Source: Vibrio sagamiensis NBRC 104589 (lineage in GTDB: Bacteria > Pseudomonadota > Gammaproteobacteria > Enterobacterales > Vibrionaceae). From it: a stretch of 64,000 nt of DNA. This document shows positions 40,824 through 50,256 of this stretch, piece by piece (within the stretch, counting starts at the first letter, position 1; each line of letters starts with the position of its first letter). The notes below the pieces were generated by a model. That model had not been told where the DNA came from. It did not search any database and worked only from the letters and a program-made list of their open reading frames with translations. The DNA is taken from NCBI RefSeq assembly GCF_007990935.1, contig NZ_BJXJ01000014.1:46001-110000 (forward strand), read 5' to 3'. The position numbers and the translations under genes are program-made.

Positions 40824-40861
40824 CTGTATAAAGAAACAGTATATACTGTTTCTTTATACAG
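40824..40861 (+). promoter_or_regulatory. recN: Double LexA (SOS) operator of recN
   Basis: Two sites fit CTGT-N8-ACAG exactly: 40824-40839 and 40846-40861. The second is the reverse complement of the first, so with ATAT between them they form a perfect palindrome of about 40 bases. They lie 30 to 65 bases before the recN start, as expected for tight SOS repression. Confidence 0.9.
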
Positions 40862-40889
40862 TGTTGTTTAATTATACAGGTGAATAAAG

Positions 40890-42554
40890 ATGCTGGCTCA
40901 TCTGAGTGTTAATAATTTCGCAATTGTTAAGTCTCTACAACTCGACCTTGCTAAAGGCATGACAACCATTACCGGCGAAACTGGCGCAGGTAAATCTATC
41001 GCGATTGATGCATTAGGTCTTTGCTTAGGCGGGCGCTCTGATGTCGGTATGGTGCGTCAAGGCGAAGAAAAAACCGAGGTCAGCGCCGCATTCTTACTTG
41101 AAAATAATCTGCACGCAACACGCTGGTTAGAAGATAACGATTTACTTGACGGCAGCGAATGCATTTTACGCCGCATCATCACCAAAGAAGGCCGTTCAAG
41201 AGCTTACATTAATGGCAGCCCTGTACCGCTGTCACAACTTAAGTCGCTTGGGCAAACCTTAATCAACATTCATGGCCAGCACGCCCATCATCAGTTAATG
41301 AAAAGCGAGCACCAAATGGCAATGCTCGACCAATACGCAGGTCACTTTAACTTGTTACAAAGCACACGCAGTGCCTATCAACGTTGGCGCCAGGCCGACA
41401 ATAACCTCAAACAACTGAAAGAAAACAGCCAACAGAACCAGGCTCAAAAACAGTTGCTTGAATACCAAATTAAAGAATTGAATGAGTTATCTCTAAATGA
41501 AGAAGAATTTTCAGAGCTCGATCAAGAGCACAAACGATTGTCCAACAGTGGCGAACTTGCTGCTACCTGCCAGCAAGCCATCGAGCTTATTTACGAAGGT
41601 GAAGAAGTCAATGCGCTTGGTATTTTGCAATCAGCCAATCACTCCTTAATCCAACTCGCAGAGCTAGACAACACACTGGCCGAACTACCGAGCATGTTGG
41701 CAGAAGCGATGATCCAGTTGGAAGAAACCAATAACGAACTGCGTAGCTATCTCGACGGTATAGAGGTTGACCCAGGCAGAATGGCTTATGTGGAAGCACG
41801 TTTTTCTAAAATCATGTCCATGGCGCGCAAGCATCATGTGGCGCCAGAAGAACTCTATCAGCACCACCAAGATTTACTTGCTCAAATTGAAGCGCTCGAT
41901 TGCTCGGATGAAAAATTAGACGAGCTAGAACAAGAAGTCGCAGAGCAATATCAACGTTTTCTGACTCAAGCAGAAAAATTGTACAAATCTCGCAGCCGCT
42001 ATGCCAAAGAGCTCAATAAGTTGATCACCCAAAGCATGCATGAATTGAGCATGGAAAAAGCCCAGTTCAGCATCCAAGTGCAAAATGACAGTAAACACCC
42101 CTCACCACTTGGAATGGATAACGTGTGCTTTTTGGTGTCAACTAACCCGGGTCAACCTCTACAACCGATCGCCAAAGTCGCCTCTGGTGGTGAGCTATCA
42201 CGTATCTCTCTGGCGATACAGGTCATCACCGCACAAAAAGTCGATACACCAAGTTTGATCTTCGATGAAGTCGACGTCGGTATCAGTGGTCCAACAGCGG
42301 CTGTCGTCGGCAAAATGCTGCGTAAACTGGGCGAGTCAACTCAAGTGATGTGTGTCACCCACTTACCGCAAGTCGCAGGTTGTGGCCACCAGCAAATGTT
42401 TGTCGCCAAACAAAGCAAAAATGGCCAAACCGAAACTCAAATGCATTGTTTAGATCAACAACAGCGTATCGCGGAACTGGCTCGCTTGCTCGGTGGCAGC
42501 CAAATCACCGATTCCACTCTGGCCAATGCAAAAGAGCTGTTATTCGCAGCGTAA
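40890..42554 (+). CDS. recN: DNA repair protein RecN
   Basis: SMC-like ATPase that acts in double-strand-break repair by recombination. The 554 residues have an N-terminal Walker A (GETGAGKSI), a long coiled-coil centre (many Gln, Glu, Leu) and a C-terminal ABC half with signature [11 protein letters not shown] and Walker [14 protein letters not shown]. It is preceded by a tandem LexA operator, matching its status as one of the most strongly induced SOS genes. Confidence 0.97.
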   Translation: MLAHLSVNNFAIVKSLQLDLAKGMTTITGETGAGKSIAIDALGLCLGGRSDVGMVRQGEEKTEVSAAFLLENNLHATRWLEDNDLLDGSECILRRIITKEGRSRAYINGSPVPLSQLKSLGQTLINIHGQHAHHQLMKSEHQMAMLDQYAGHFNLLQSTRSAYQRWRQADNNLKQLKENSQQNQAQKQLLEYQIKELNELSLNEEEFSELDQEHKRLSNSGELAATCQQAIELIYEGEEVNALGILQSANHSLIQLAELDNTLAELPSMLAEAMIQLEETNNELRSYLDGIEVDPGRMAYVEARFSKIMSMARKHHVAPEELYQHHQDLLAQIEALDCSDEKLDELEQEVAEQYQRFLTQAEKLYKSRSRYAKELNKLITQSMHELSMEKAQFSIQVQNDSKHPSPLGMDNVCFLVSTNPGQPLQPIAKVASGGELSRISLAIQVITAQKVDTPSLIFDEVDVGISGPTAAVVGKMLRKLGESTQVMCVTHLPQVAGCGHQQMFVAKQSKNGQTETQMHCLDQQQRIAELARLLGGSQITDSTLANAKELLFAA

Positions 42555-42582
42555 ATAAGTCGCGCCCTCGCGCCTCAATCAA

Positions 42583-42612
42583 CTGCGGCGTTAACAACCA
42601 ATCACCGCAGTA
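42583..42612 (+). terminator. Hairpin downstream of recN
   Basis: ACTGCGG and CCGCAGT are a 7-base inverted repeat with a 16-base loop, 28 bases after the stop. No clear T-run, so a moderate call. Confidence 0.45.
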
Positions 42613-42856
42613 ACCATTTGAACTTGGGTGCCGTCTCAATATACCCAAATAAAAAATAAAATAATCATAAGAATGGAACAGCAACCCAACCTCACTGGTA
42701 GGTAATCAGCACAAATTGAGCAAAATATCGCGAATAAATGCAACTCAACTCAAAATTCGTTGTCTGATTGCCTACCATACGACGTATAGCTTTTTACATC
42801 TGCGTCTAGCTTGTTTATTATCGGCAAAGAATTTTAAAGGTTACTAAGAAACGATT
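42613..42856. other. Intergenic region upstream of bamE
   Basis: Second part of the roughly 300-base recN-bamE spacer. No gene or operator was recognised; the bamE promoter should lie here. Confidence 0.45.
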
Positions 42857-43216
42857 ATGCAATTAAAGAAGTGGTTCGTTGCCGTACCATTAGCAATGAC
42901 ATTGCTGACAGGGTGCTCGGTTGTAGAAAGACTGGTTTATCGCATTGACATCAACCAAGGCAATTATGTCGAACAGTCTGCGGTTGATAAGCTTAGATTT
43001 AGCATGAACAAAACCCAAGTACGCTTTGTTCTTGGCTCGCCTATGTTGATAGAAAATGGCTTTCCAAATACTTGGTATTACATTTACTCTCATACACCTG
43101 GCCATGGTGATTCAGAGCAAAAAAACTTAATTGTTAAGTTTAACGAACAAGGAACTTTGGAAGATATCTCTGGCGATTTCCAAAAGAACGCTCAGTTTTA
43201 CGATAAACTCCAGTAA
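42857..43216 (+). CDS. bamE: Outer membrane protein assembly factor BamE
   Basis: Small outer-membrane lipoprotein of the BAM complex, also called SmpA. A signal peptide ends in the lipobox LLTGC (cysteine at residue 20). The mature 100 residues show the SmpA/OmlA fold: the helix segment [17 protein letters not shown] and a beta sheet with [11 protein letters not shown]. At 119 residues it has the usual length. It ends in a strong bidirectional terminator shared with rnfH. Confidence 0.93.
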   Translation: MQLKKWFVAVPLAMTLLTGCSVVERLVYRIDINQGNYVEQSAVDKLRFSMNKTQVRFVLGSPMLIENGFPNTWYYIYSHTPGHGDSEQKNLIVKFNEQGTLEDISGDFQKNAQFYDKLQ

Positions 43217-43260
43217 GGCCATGTTTTAGAGCATCGCATTAACGATGAACTAACATTGAT

Positions 43261-43290
43261 AAAAAAACCTCCAGCTACGGAGGTTTTTTT
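43261..43290. terminator. Bidirectional intrinsic terminator between bamE and rnfH
   Basis: A seven-base A-run, CCTCC, a short loop, GGAGG and a seven-base T-run form a symmetric hairpin between convergent genes. Confidence 0.88.
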
Positions 43291-43342
43291 ATATTTTGTC
43301 TAATATTCAGCCAGAGCAGCAACTCATGCTTCTGGGCAAGTC

Positions 43343-43669
43343 TTAACTGCCGGATTTCTTTCCAGCATCGGCTTCCTGTTTAGCTTGTTCCACACGCTTG
43401 CGCCTGATCTCTTTTGGGTCTGCCAGTAATGGTCGATAGATTTCGATTCTATCCTTATTACGTACTGTCGCATCCAGACGCACGTTGCGGCTATACACCC
43501 CAACCTTATTCTTTTTTAAATCAATCTCTGGGTACAGCTCCAGCACTCCAGATTGCCGCACAATTTCTTCAACCGTGGCTTTATTATTCACCACCAAGTT
43601 GAAGACGCGCTGCTCTTGAGGAAGCGCATACACCACTTCAACGTGGATCATATCAGACTCAATACTCAT
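43343..43669 (-). CDS. rnfH: RnfH family ubiquitin-like protein (RatB)
   Basis: Small protein (108 residues) of the RnfH/UPF0125 family, with a beta-grasp fold. [16 protein letters not shown] at the start, and [26 protein letters not shown] in the second half, are the conserved blocks. The C-terminal tail is basic and probably disordered. The start overlaps the end of ratA by 4 bases. Its biochemical role is unresolved; the ratA-rnfH pairing is conserved next to smpB. Confidence 0.9.
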   Translation of the reverse strand: MSIESDMIHVEVVYALPQEQRVFNLVVNNKATVEEIVRQSGVLELYPEIDLKKNKVGVYSRNVRLDATVRNKDRIEIYRPLLADPKEIRRKRVEQAKQEADAGKKSGS

Positions 43670-44103
43670 AAAAGCGTGTATACCTGTTTGGCTCGTTGAG
43701 TAAAGGCATTGACCATATTATTAGTCAGTTCATTAAAAATCTTGCCAAAAGCCATCTCAATTATCTTGCTGGAAAATTCAAATTCCAATTTTAGTTCAAC
43801 TTTACAGGCATTTTCGTCTAAGGAAGTAAAAAACCACCCACCTTTAAGTGCTTTAAATGGGCCATCGACCAAATTCATCATGATCGCTTCATTTTCAACT
43901 AACGAGTTTGAGGTGGTAAACGTTTTACTGATGCCAGCTTTCGATACATCGACAGAAGCAACCATACCATTGCCCGAAGATTCAATAACGCGCGAGCCAG
44001 AGCAACCTGGTAGGAACTCATGGTATTTACTTACGTCATTGACCAGGTCGAACATTTGTTCTGAGCTAAAAGAAACCAAAGCAGAACGGCTGATTTGCTT
44101 CAT
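43666..44103 (-). CDS. ratA: RatA-type ribosome association/COQ10-like protein
   Basis: A 145-residue protein of the START-like COQ10/RatA family. In E. coli it was described as a ribosome-binding toxin; its relatives bind ubiquinone. The conserved segment is [20 protein letters not shown] choose the ATG giving MKQISRS, after an AGGAG ribosome site; a longer frame begins seven codons upstream. It overlaps rnfH by 4 bases and is divergent from smpB. Confidence 0.9.
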   Translation of the reverse strand: MKQISRSALVSFSSEQMFDLVNDVSKYHEFLPGCSGSRVIESSGNGMVASVDVSKAGISKTFTTSNSLVENEAIMMNLVDGPFKALKGGWFFTSLDENACKVELKLEFEFSSKIIEMAFGKIFNELTNNMVNAFTQRAKQVYTLL

Positions 44104-44222
44104 AAATTCTCCTATCGATACCAAATCATCTAAACTCTGTGATCCTTATTTTACTTTTATTTGCTCGTAGCGTAAATAAAAGGATTTCCTATCCGATCTC
44201 CAACCCGTATAATGGTGCCATT

Positions 44223-44708
44223 ATGGTAAAGAAAAAATCAAAACAAAAAGCGGGTAGTAACACTATCGCGCTCAATAAAAAAGCTCGCCATGAATACTTC
44301 ATTGAAGATGAGGTAGAAGCAGGCATGGAGCTCCAGGGATGGGAAGTGAAAGCCCTTCGCCAAGGTAAAGCCAACATTGCTGAAAGTTACGTTTTCATGC
44401 GTGACGGTGAAGCCTTTGTAAGTGGCATGACCATCACTCCTCTTAATCAAGCATCAACCCATGTGGTAGCGAACCCTACCCGTGTTAGAAAACTTTTAAT
44501 GAGCCGCCGTGAGCTAGATAACCTATTGGGACGAATTGACCGAGAAGGGATGACACTGACCGCCTTGTCTTTGTACTGGTCTCGCTCTTGGGTGAAGCTC
44601 AAAATCGGTGTGGCGAAAGGTAAAAAGCTTCACGACAAACGTACTGATCTAAAAGCAAAAGATTGGGCGCGTGAAAAAGCACGTGTAATGAAAAGCGCAC
44701 TGCGTTAA
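44223..44708 (+). CDS. smpB: SsrA-binding protein SmpB
   Basis: Binds tmRNA and brings it to stalled ribosomes. The 161 residues from the ATG at 44223 ([11 protein letters not shown]) begin like known SmpB proteins. The family blocks [23 protein letters not shown] and ARVMKSALR are visible, with a basic C-terminal tail. The frame is open 28 codons further upstream but this part overlaps the promoter region. ssrA follows after about 70 bases, so both partners of trans-translation adjoin. Confidence 0.96.
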   Translation: MVKKKSKQKAGSNTIALNKKARHEYFIEDEVEAGMELQGWEVKALRQGKANIAESYVFMRDGEAFVSGMTITPLNQASTHVVANPTRVRKLLMSRRELDNLLGRIDREGMTLTALSLYWSRSWVKLKIGVAKGKKLHDKRTDLKAKDWAREKARVMKSALR

Positions 44709-44733
44709 AATTAATCACTTAAACGTATAGTAC

Positions 44734-44761
44734 TGGACAGCCAAGGGTTTTCTGTTACTAT
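44734..44761 (+). promoter_or_regulatory. Putative ssrA promoter
   Basis: TGGACA and TACTAT are separated by 16 bases and end 14 bases before the tmRNA 5' end. The short distance is compatible with a precursor trimmed at the 5' end. Confidence 0.55.
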
Positions 44762-44775
44762 GCTTATACACTTCC

Positions 44776-45162
44776 GGGGCTGATTTAGGATTCGACAGGA
44801 TCATGAAGGCTCGTGGAGCATGCCGAGGTGCGGCTGGCCTCGTAAAAAGCCGCAAAAAAATAGTTGCTAATGACAACTACTACGGTTCTGACGCTCTAGC
44901 AGCGTAATAGTAGCTTAAACACTACCAGACCACTTCTGCCCTAGCTTCCGCTTGTAAGACGGGGAGTAACAGAAGTTCAAACCCAAACAAGATAGCGAGG
45001 GAATCTTTGACTAGAGAGATGAACCGCGAAGTAGAATTCTAGTATGCCTTAGCATAGCGTGTCAGTTCGCAGTGTTGAGACGAGAATAAAAACTGACTAA
45101 GCATGTAGCGCCATTAGTTAGACTGGTTTTGGACGCGGGTTCAACTCCCGCCAGCTCCACCA
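44776..45162 (+). ncRNA. ssrA: Transfer-messenger RNA (tmRNA, SsrA)
   Basis: The 5' end GGGGCTGATTTAGGATTCGACAGG and the 3' end with the T-arm-like GGTTCAACTCCCGCC and terminal CCACCA together form the tRNA-Ala-like domain. The tag reading frame runs from the resume codon GCT at 44866 to TAA at 44907 and encodes ANDNYYGSDALAA, three residues longer than the ten-residue ANDENYALAA tag of E. coli. The 3' end of this gene is a common integration site. It is followed by its own terminator and then accessory DNA. Confidence 0.95.
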
Positions 45163-45171
45163 AACGTTTGG

Positions 45172-45203
45172 AAAGGGCCAACTCGAAAGAGTTGGCCCTT
45201 TTT
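45172..45203 (+). terminator. Intrinsic terminator of ssrA
   Basis: AAAGGGCCAACTC and GAGTTGGCCCTTT form a 13-base stem around a GAAA-type loop, followed by T-rich sequence. It starts 10 bases after the tmRNA end. Confidence 0.9.
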
Positions 45204-45741
45204 GTATCCAAAATCTTACAGGGGTACCAAGAATTATTCGATCTTCAACAAAGTAGTAATGTGAGAACTGATGAAAAAATTACGTAAATTCTGACGAAAA
45301 ATGAATTAAATTAACTGAGTTCCATGTAGCCACAAACACAAGCTAGTACAATATTTTCAGCTTACTTGTAAGGAAAAAGTTGTTGTGCGAAGTGACATAG
45401 CCGCCGAGTAGCTTAGTAGTTTTAGCTTTTTCGTTTATCTTAAGATTACCATTAAACAACGTTACTCCAAGGTGAACACAACGGTTTTTTGTTACTAAAA
45501 ACCTTTGTTAAATTTTTGATTAATACCTCCCTAATTAATAACAATCTTAAAAGCCTATCCAACTAAAAAAAAGATTTTTTATAAAACTTAAACAACATTT
45601 CACAAAATGTGAACATTCCAAAACTAAGATCTAAATCAAGATTCTGTCAGGTAATTTTGTTTCCATCGCCTACAGATAAGTGACAAAATAACTCTGTTAC
45701 ATATGATACAAAGATAATAAGTACAATCAGAGGAAACGTCG
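45204..45741. other. AT-rich region between ssrA and the putative defence operon
   Basis: About 540 bases of AT-rich DNA marking the left edge of the accessory region. I see no integrase, tRNA fragment or second copy of the ssrA 3' end. At 45680-45707 GTGACA and TATGAT, 16 bases apart, make a plausible promoter for the following operon. Confidence 0.5.
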
Positions 45742-47712
45742 GTGCAATCTTTTCATGGTACTGCTGCTATTACAGATATTGGTGTCAAAAAACACTTCAA
45801 AAATTTTGAACCAGTCAACGCCATTTTCGAGCTAGTTTGGAATGGTTTTGATGCCAATGCTCGCACATTAGAAGTAAACACCCATTACAACGATATGGAT
45901 GGATTGGATTTCATCGAGATACAAGATGATGGAGATGGTATTGATCTAGAAAATCTTGAGAGTAGTTTCGAAAAATTCAATGAATCTACAAAAAAGAACA
46001 ATGACGATAAGCATGGATCACAAGGGAAAGGACGCTTAGCTTTCCATGTGATGTGTGGCTCTGCATGTTGGTACACCAAAAAAAACAACTATGATGCAAA
46101 GATTAGCATTAAAGCTGACTCTATCAGAGATTATGATGGTACCTATCTAGACAAAAATGATCAGCACCCAGCTTTAACTAACTATGTCTCAGGAACATGT
46201 GTCGTTCTTTCACAATTTAACAAAAAAATACCTTTAGAACAGGAACTGTCTTCAAAGTTAAGTAAGGAATTCGGTTGGTACTTAGCTCTCAATACAGATC
46301 GTAAAATCTTACTGAATGGTAGAACCATCGAAATACCAAAACATGAACTACATCGTAAAACTGTTTCCATCAACAGTGTGGACTTCAACATATCTGTTTT
46401 GCGTTGGGATGATAAACCAAGCTCTGAAAAATCTCACAACTACCTAGTTGAAGATGGTAACCGGATAGTTTCAAAATACCTAAGCAAGTCAAATAATAAA
46501 GTTTCCTTTTATACGAGTGCTTATGCGTTTTCACCATGGTTTGAAAGTTATGAACCTGAATTACTAGATTTAGATCCTGAGGCTCAGAAAAACAATAAAA
46601 TCATCAGATCTCTCTTAGAGAAAATGACTGCATTTCAGAGAGAAATATATAGCGATTATTTAAGAAAATTTGTTGATGAAGAAATCGAACGATTCGATAA
46701 CAAAGGCTATTTCCCTATATATTCTGGTGTAGATGAAGAATACGCTGAGTGGCGAAAATCAAACACTAAGAAAGTAATCAAAGATATATATCTTGCCGAT
46801 CCTCAAGTATTTAACAGACTAAGTGCAAAGCCTGCTAAGGTTCTTATTAGACTGTTAGATAAAGTATTAGTGTCAAATGAAAACGACACAATACTAGAAG
46901 TTCTTGATGGTGTATTAGACTTAAACTCACAGAGTATTAACAAATTAGCACAACAGCTTAAAAAAACTACTTTTGAGAATATTGTCAGTACTATTGAAAT
47001 ACTACAAAGAAGACAACAAGCAATCCATCAAATTAGAGAGGTAATGGATTGTAGATTCTCAGAAGTGCTTGAAACCCCTGACTTGCAAAAGATTATCGAA
47101 AGCAATACATGGTTATTTGGTCCCCAATATACGACTTTAGGAGCAGAAGAAGATTCTTTTACTTCAATTGCCAAAAATCTAAGAGATAAAGTCAAAGACA
47201 TAGATATAATCTCTGATACCGATATCGAAAATGGTCTAGTTGTTGAAGGAGTAAACCGTCAAGTAGATTTATTTTTAGCAAGAAAAGTCCCTGCTTTCAA
47301 CGGCAAAGGAGAGCATGTATACAAATGCGTAATCGTTGAAATAAAGAGACCTGGCGTATCATTAAATAAAAAGCACCTCCAGCAAGTAGATGACTATTGT
47401 GAAATAATTGCGAAGCACCCTTCTTTTGCAAGTTCAAAAATGTTTTTTGAAATCATACTAATTGGAAGAAAAATATCAAAGGATGACTTTCAAATTAAAC
47501 AAAGAATGAACAACTTAAAAGATAAAGCTGAATTTGGCCTTGTTACTTACGACGACAAAATTAAATGTTATGTCAAGGATTGGTACACTATTTTTGACGA
47601 GTTCGATTTGTCAAATAATTATCTTTTAGATCGCCTCAACATCAAATTAGATGACTTGTCGCAGGAAAGTACCGAAGATCTCGTAACAGATCTACAAGAA
47701 AAAAGCGCATAG
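45742..47712 (+). CDS. GHKL ATPase fused to a Shedu-like PD-(D/E)XK nuclease domain
   Basis: A 656-residue two-domain protein starting at GTG, with an AGAGGAA ribosome site. The N-terminal domain has the three GHKL ATPase boxes: AIFELVWNGFDANA (N-box), IQDDGDGIDLENL (DxGxG) and GSQGKGRLAFHVM (GxxGxG), as in MutL, Hsp90 and MORC proteins. The C-terminal part (about 450-600) begins ESNTWLFGPQY and contains D509 and E533-x-K535 (VDLFLARK, VEIKRPG), a PD-(D/E)XK site like that of Shedu (DUF4263). It leads a three-gene operon; the next gene starts 9 bases on. Role in anti-phage defence is inferred from domains and location. Confidence 0.75.
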   Translation: MQSFHGTAAITDIGVKKHFKNFEPVNAIFELVWNGFDANARTLEVNTHYNDMDGLDFIEIQDDGDGIDLENLESSFEKFNESTKKNNDDKHGSQGKGRLAFHVMCGSACWYTKKNNYDAKISIKADSIRDYDGTYLDKNDQHPALTNYVSGTCVVLSQFNKKIPLEQELSSKLSKEFGWYLALNTDRKILLNGRTIEIPKHELHRKTVSINSVDFNISVLRWDDKPSSEKSHNYLVEDGNRIVSKYLSKSNNKVSFYTSAYAFSPWFESYEPELLDLDPEAQKNNKIIRSLLEKMTAFQREIYSDYLRKFVDEEIERFDNKGYFPIYSGVDEEYAEWRKSNTKKVIKDIYLADPQVFNRLSAKPAKVLIRLLDKVLVSNENDTILEVLDGVLDLNSQSINKLAQQLKKTTFENIVSTIEILQRRQQAIHQIREVMDCRFSEVLETPDLQKIIESNTWLFGPQYTTLGAEEDSFTSIAKNLRDKVKDIDIISDTDIENGLVVEGVNRQVDLFLARKVPAFNGKGEHVYKCVIVEIKRPGVSLNKKHLQQVDDYCEIIAKHPSFASSKMFFEIILIGRKISKDDFQIKQRMNNLKDKAEFGLVTYDDKIKCYVKDWYTIFDEFDLSNNYLLDRLNIKLDDLSQESTEDLVTDLQEKSA

Positions 47713-47721
47713 GACAAAACA

Positions 47722-49239
47722 ATGGACTTTATCATAGTATCCAGTTCGAGCTCTTTACCTGCTCTACAACGTGATACTGTATACCTTTATGAGAATAACT
47801 GGGATGATTGGTTTGAGTTTTCTACTGTTTATGCAATAGCTTATGTAGACAACAATCTAGAGCATCATAAAATAGGCTCCACTAAAGTTGGCCAAGTTGA
47901 CATGGTTAAAGATCAACGTCGACCAGATCTTCCAAACAAATTTAGCGACCTGGATAACAGTTTTTTTTCTTTGGGCCAAGATGATAGCTATTATGACGAA
48001 CTGAACAAACTAGGTGAAGAAAAACGCTCAATAATACTCAACGCATTAAATGACATTGCATTAAGTGAAGATAGTTTTGAAATAGCAATGAAAGAAAGAG
48101 TAACTAGTGTTTCTCTTCTACGCTCTGTTAGTGTGACCTCGATCAAAGGGCAATTTCGAAGGTTGGCAAATGGTGGAGCAAGGCTTTCAGCATACTCTTT
48201 TAAATATAATGCTCCCAAACAAAAGTCTGATAATACAGAAGCGTTAGAGTTGACCTTTGATGTAAAACCAGAAAGCAACCCTCCTACAAATATACATGTA
48301 TTGATAGGTCGAAATGGCGTCGGTAAAACTCACTTAATCAATAACATGATCAGCTCCATTATTGATGAAAATGCTAAAACCAACAAAGTTGGGACATTTT
48401 CATCCTTAGATGAATTTTTAAATGGTGGACTGTTTTCAAACGTTGTTTCTGTAACTTTTAGTGCTTTTGATGAAACGGAACCACTACCGGAACGAAAAGA
48501 TAAATCATCCGGAATCCAATTTTCTTATGTAGGACTAAAACGCGTGCGTAAAGCTAACGAAAGTCCTCCTCCCCCTAAGAGTCCAATAATTCTGAAAAAT
48601 GAATTTTTGAAGAGTGTTCTAGCGTGTAAAGCAGGAAACAAAATTGAACGCTGGAAAAGTGCCATAAAAAAGCTCGAGTCAGATCCTGTGTTTATGAGCA
48701 TAGATGTCTCTGCAATTCTTAGATTTCAAAACGAAGATGAGTTTAAAGACATAGCTGGTAGAGTTTTTAAAAACTTAAGCTCTGGCCACAAGATAGTATT
48801 GTTAACAATAACTCGATTGGTAGAAACGATCGAAGAAAAGAGCTTAGTTTTTTTAGATGAACCAGAGGCTCATCTTCATCCACCTTTGCTCTCTGCGTTT
48901 ATCCGCTCATTGTCCGATCTACTTGTCAACCGAAATGCAGTTTCAATAATTGCTACACATTCTCCGGTAGTCCTTCAAGAAGTTCCGTGGAGTTGTGCTT
49001 GGAGACTGTGGAGAAATGGCAGAATTGCTAAAGCTGAAAGACTGGAAATGGAATCATTCGGTGAAAATGTTGGGACATTAACAAGGGAAGTATTTGGCTT
49101 AGAACATACAGCGTCAGGTTTCCACAGTCTTCTCAATAAAGCTGCTGAACAATACGGCAGCTACGAAGAAGCTCTAGATAGTTTCGGAGGCCAGCTTGGC
49201 GTGGAAGCAAAGGGAATTCTAAGAACACGATTTAACTAA
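47722..49239 (+). CDS. ABC/SMC-like ATPase (PtuA-like), putative defence
   Basis: A 505-residue ATPase. The N-terminal 190 residues are unassigned. Walker A is GRNGVGKT at 196-203, an ABC-like signature is LSSGHKIVLLTI, Walker B is LVFLDEPEAHLHPP with D379 and E380, and IATHSPVVLQE supplies the switch histidine. This architecture matches ATPases of the Septu PtuA, AAA_15/AAA_21 and OLD type. The next gene is an HNH protein 12 bases downstream, as in Septu PtuA-PtuB. The combination with the GHKL-nuclease gene upstream is not one I recognise. Confidence 0.75.
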   Translation: MDFIIVSSSSSLPALQRDTVYLYENNWDDWFEFSTVYAIAYVDNNLEHHKIGSTKVGQVDMVKDQRRPDLPNKFSDLDNSFFSLGQDDSYYDELNKLGEEKRSIILNALNDIALSEDSFEIAMKERVTSVSLLRSVSVTSIKGQFRRLANGGARLSAYSFKYNAPKQKSDNTEALELTFDVKPESNPPTNIHVLIGRNGVGKTHLINNMISSIIDENAKTNKVGTFSSLDEFLNGGLFSNVVSVTFSAFDETEPLPERKDKSSGIQFSYVGLKRVRKANESPPPPKSPIILKNEFLKSVLACKAGNKIERWKSAIKKLESDPVFMSIDVSAILRFQNEDEFKDIAGRVFKNLSSGHKIVLLTITRLVETIEEKSLVFLDEPEAHLHPPLLSAFIRSLSDLLVNRNAVSIIATHSPVVLQEVPWSCAWRLWRNGRIAKAERLEMESFGENVGTLTREVFGLEHTASGFHSLLNKAAEQYGSYEEALDSFGGQLGVEAKGILRTRFN

Positions 49240-49251
49240 GAGAGATTAAAG

Positions 49252-50094
49252 ATGAGGAGGCTTGAGAAACCTTTAGATGACACTATTGCCGTATTTGAAA
49301 AGTGTATTGAGCGAATTAAGGATCAAGGCTTAAAACAACGTCTTGAAGCATGTAAACAAGAAATACATGATGCCTCACGTGAGTTTGATAGCAAAGTTGG
49401 CGAAGCGATGCTTCACACCATGCAACCAAGTAATATGTCCAACGGAGTCACTACCGGTGAGATGAAAAAAGTATATACAAACAGGATGGCCAAAAAGCTA
49501 GCTCCTGGCCGTGAATACTATGACAAACTAATGTCGTTACCCCTCTTTGGTAAGTGCCCTCTTTGTTCACAAAGAACCGTTTCTACTTTGGATCACCATT
49601 TACCGAAAGCACATTATCCGACTCTTGTTGTTTCCCCACTAAACCTAATACCCGCTTGTCAGGATTGCAATAAAACAAAAAGCGAAGGTATTCCAAGGTA
49701 TGCGCATGAAGAGACTCTTCATCCATATTATGATGATGTGGAAGGATTTTCTTGGTTGAAAGCTAAGCTTGTGGACACAAGGATTCCCGTCAATATCGAG
49801 TTTTTTATTGATCCAGAAAACGCTTGTGAGCCCCTAACTCAAACCAGAATTGAGCATCATTTTGAAACATTTAAGCTCGCAAAACTATATGCTTCTCACG
49901 CAGCAGAAGAGCTTGCTGGAATGGAGTTTATGATGCGTCGAGTATACCAAGTCAGTGGTGGAGAAGAATTACGTAGCTTCTTGAGGGAAACAGCAGTAAG
50001 TTATAGAACTAATAATAAAAACTCTTGGCAGACCGGATTATATCAATGTTTATCGGACAATGATTGGTTCTGTCTTACAAGATTTCAACTATAA
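49252..50094 (+). CDS. HNH endonuclease-like protein (PtuB-like), putative defence
   Basis: A 280-residue protein with an HNH domain at about residues 99-143. Two zinc pairs, CPLC and CQDC, flank the histidine motif LDHHLPKAHYPTL, and NLIPACQDCNKTKS completes the site. The N-terminal 80 residues are helical and charged; the C-terminal half is unassigned. It is the last gene of the operon, 12 bases after the ATPase. By analogy with PtuB it would be the DNA- or RNA-cutting effector controlled by the ATPase; that is inference. Confidence 0.75.
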   Translation: MRRLEKPLDDTIAVFEKCIERIKDQGLKQRLEACKQEIHDASREFDSKVGEAMLHTMQPSNMSNGVTTGEMKKVYTNRMAKKLAPGREYYDKLMSLPLFGKCPLCSQRTVSTLDHHLPKAHYPTLVVSPLNLIPACQDCNKTKSEGIPRYAHEETLHPYYDDVEGFSWLKAKLVDTRIPVNIEFFIDPENACEPLTQTRIEHHFETFKLAKLYASHAAEELAGMEFMMRRVYQVSGGEELRSFLRETAVSYRTNNKNSWQTGLYQCLSDNDWFCLTRFQL

Positions 50095-50100
50095 AAACTA

Positions 50101-50120
50101 ACAAAACAGACACATAAACG
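50101..50120. repeat. Weak copy of a dispersed ACAGACAC-type repeat
   Basis: ACAAAACAGACACATAAACG just after the HNH gene resembles the two better copies at 50712 and 51481. It carries the same ACAGACACAT core. Confidence 0.3.
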
Positions 50121-50256
50121 TTTTAAGGACATCCCTGATGAGATGGCGGCTTTAGTTTCAAGGCAGCTAACTTAAATGGTGGTCAGTGGAATTGTATTCG
50201 ACAGATTGGAGTCAACACGTCAGAATGGACCTTCTTCATTTTCTGAGTAAAACACA

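Larger units (their letters stand above)
40551..40889. other. Intergenic region upstream of recN
   Basis: About 340 bases. It holds a short hairpin at 40645-40665 (GCCCTAC/GTAGGGC), probably the terminator of the preceding gene, and the double LexA operator described separately. No further gene was seen. Confidence 0.6.
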
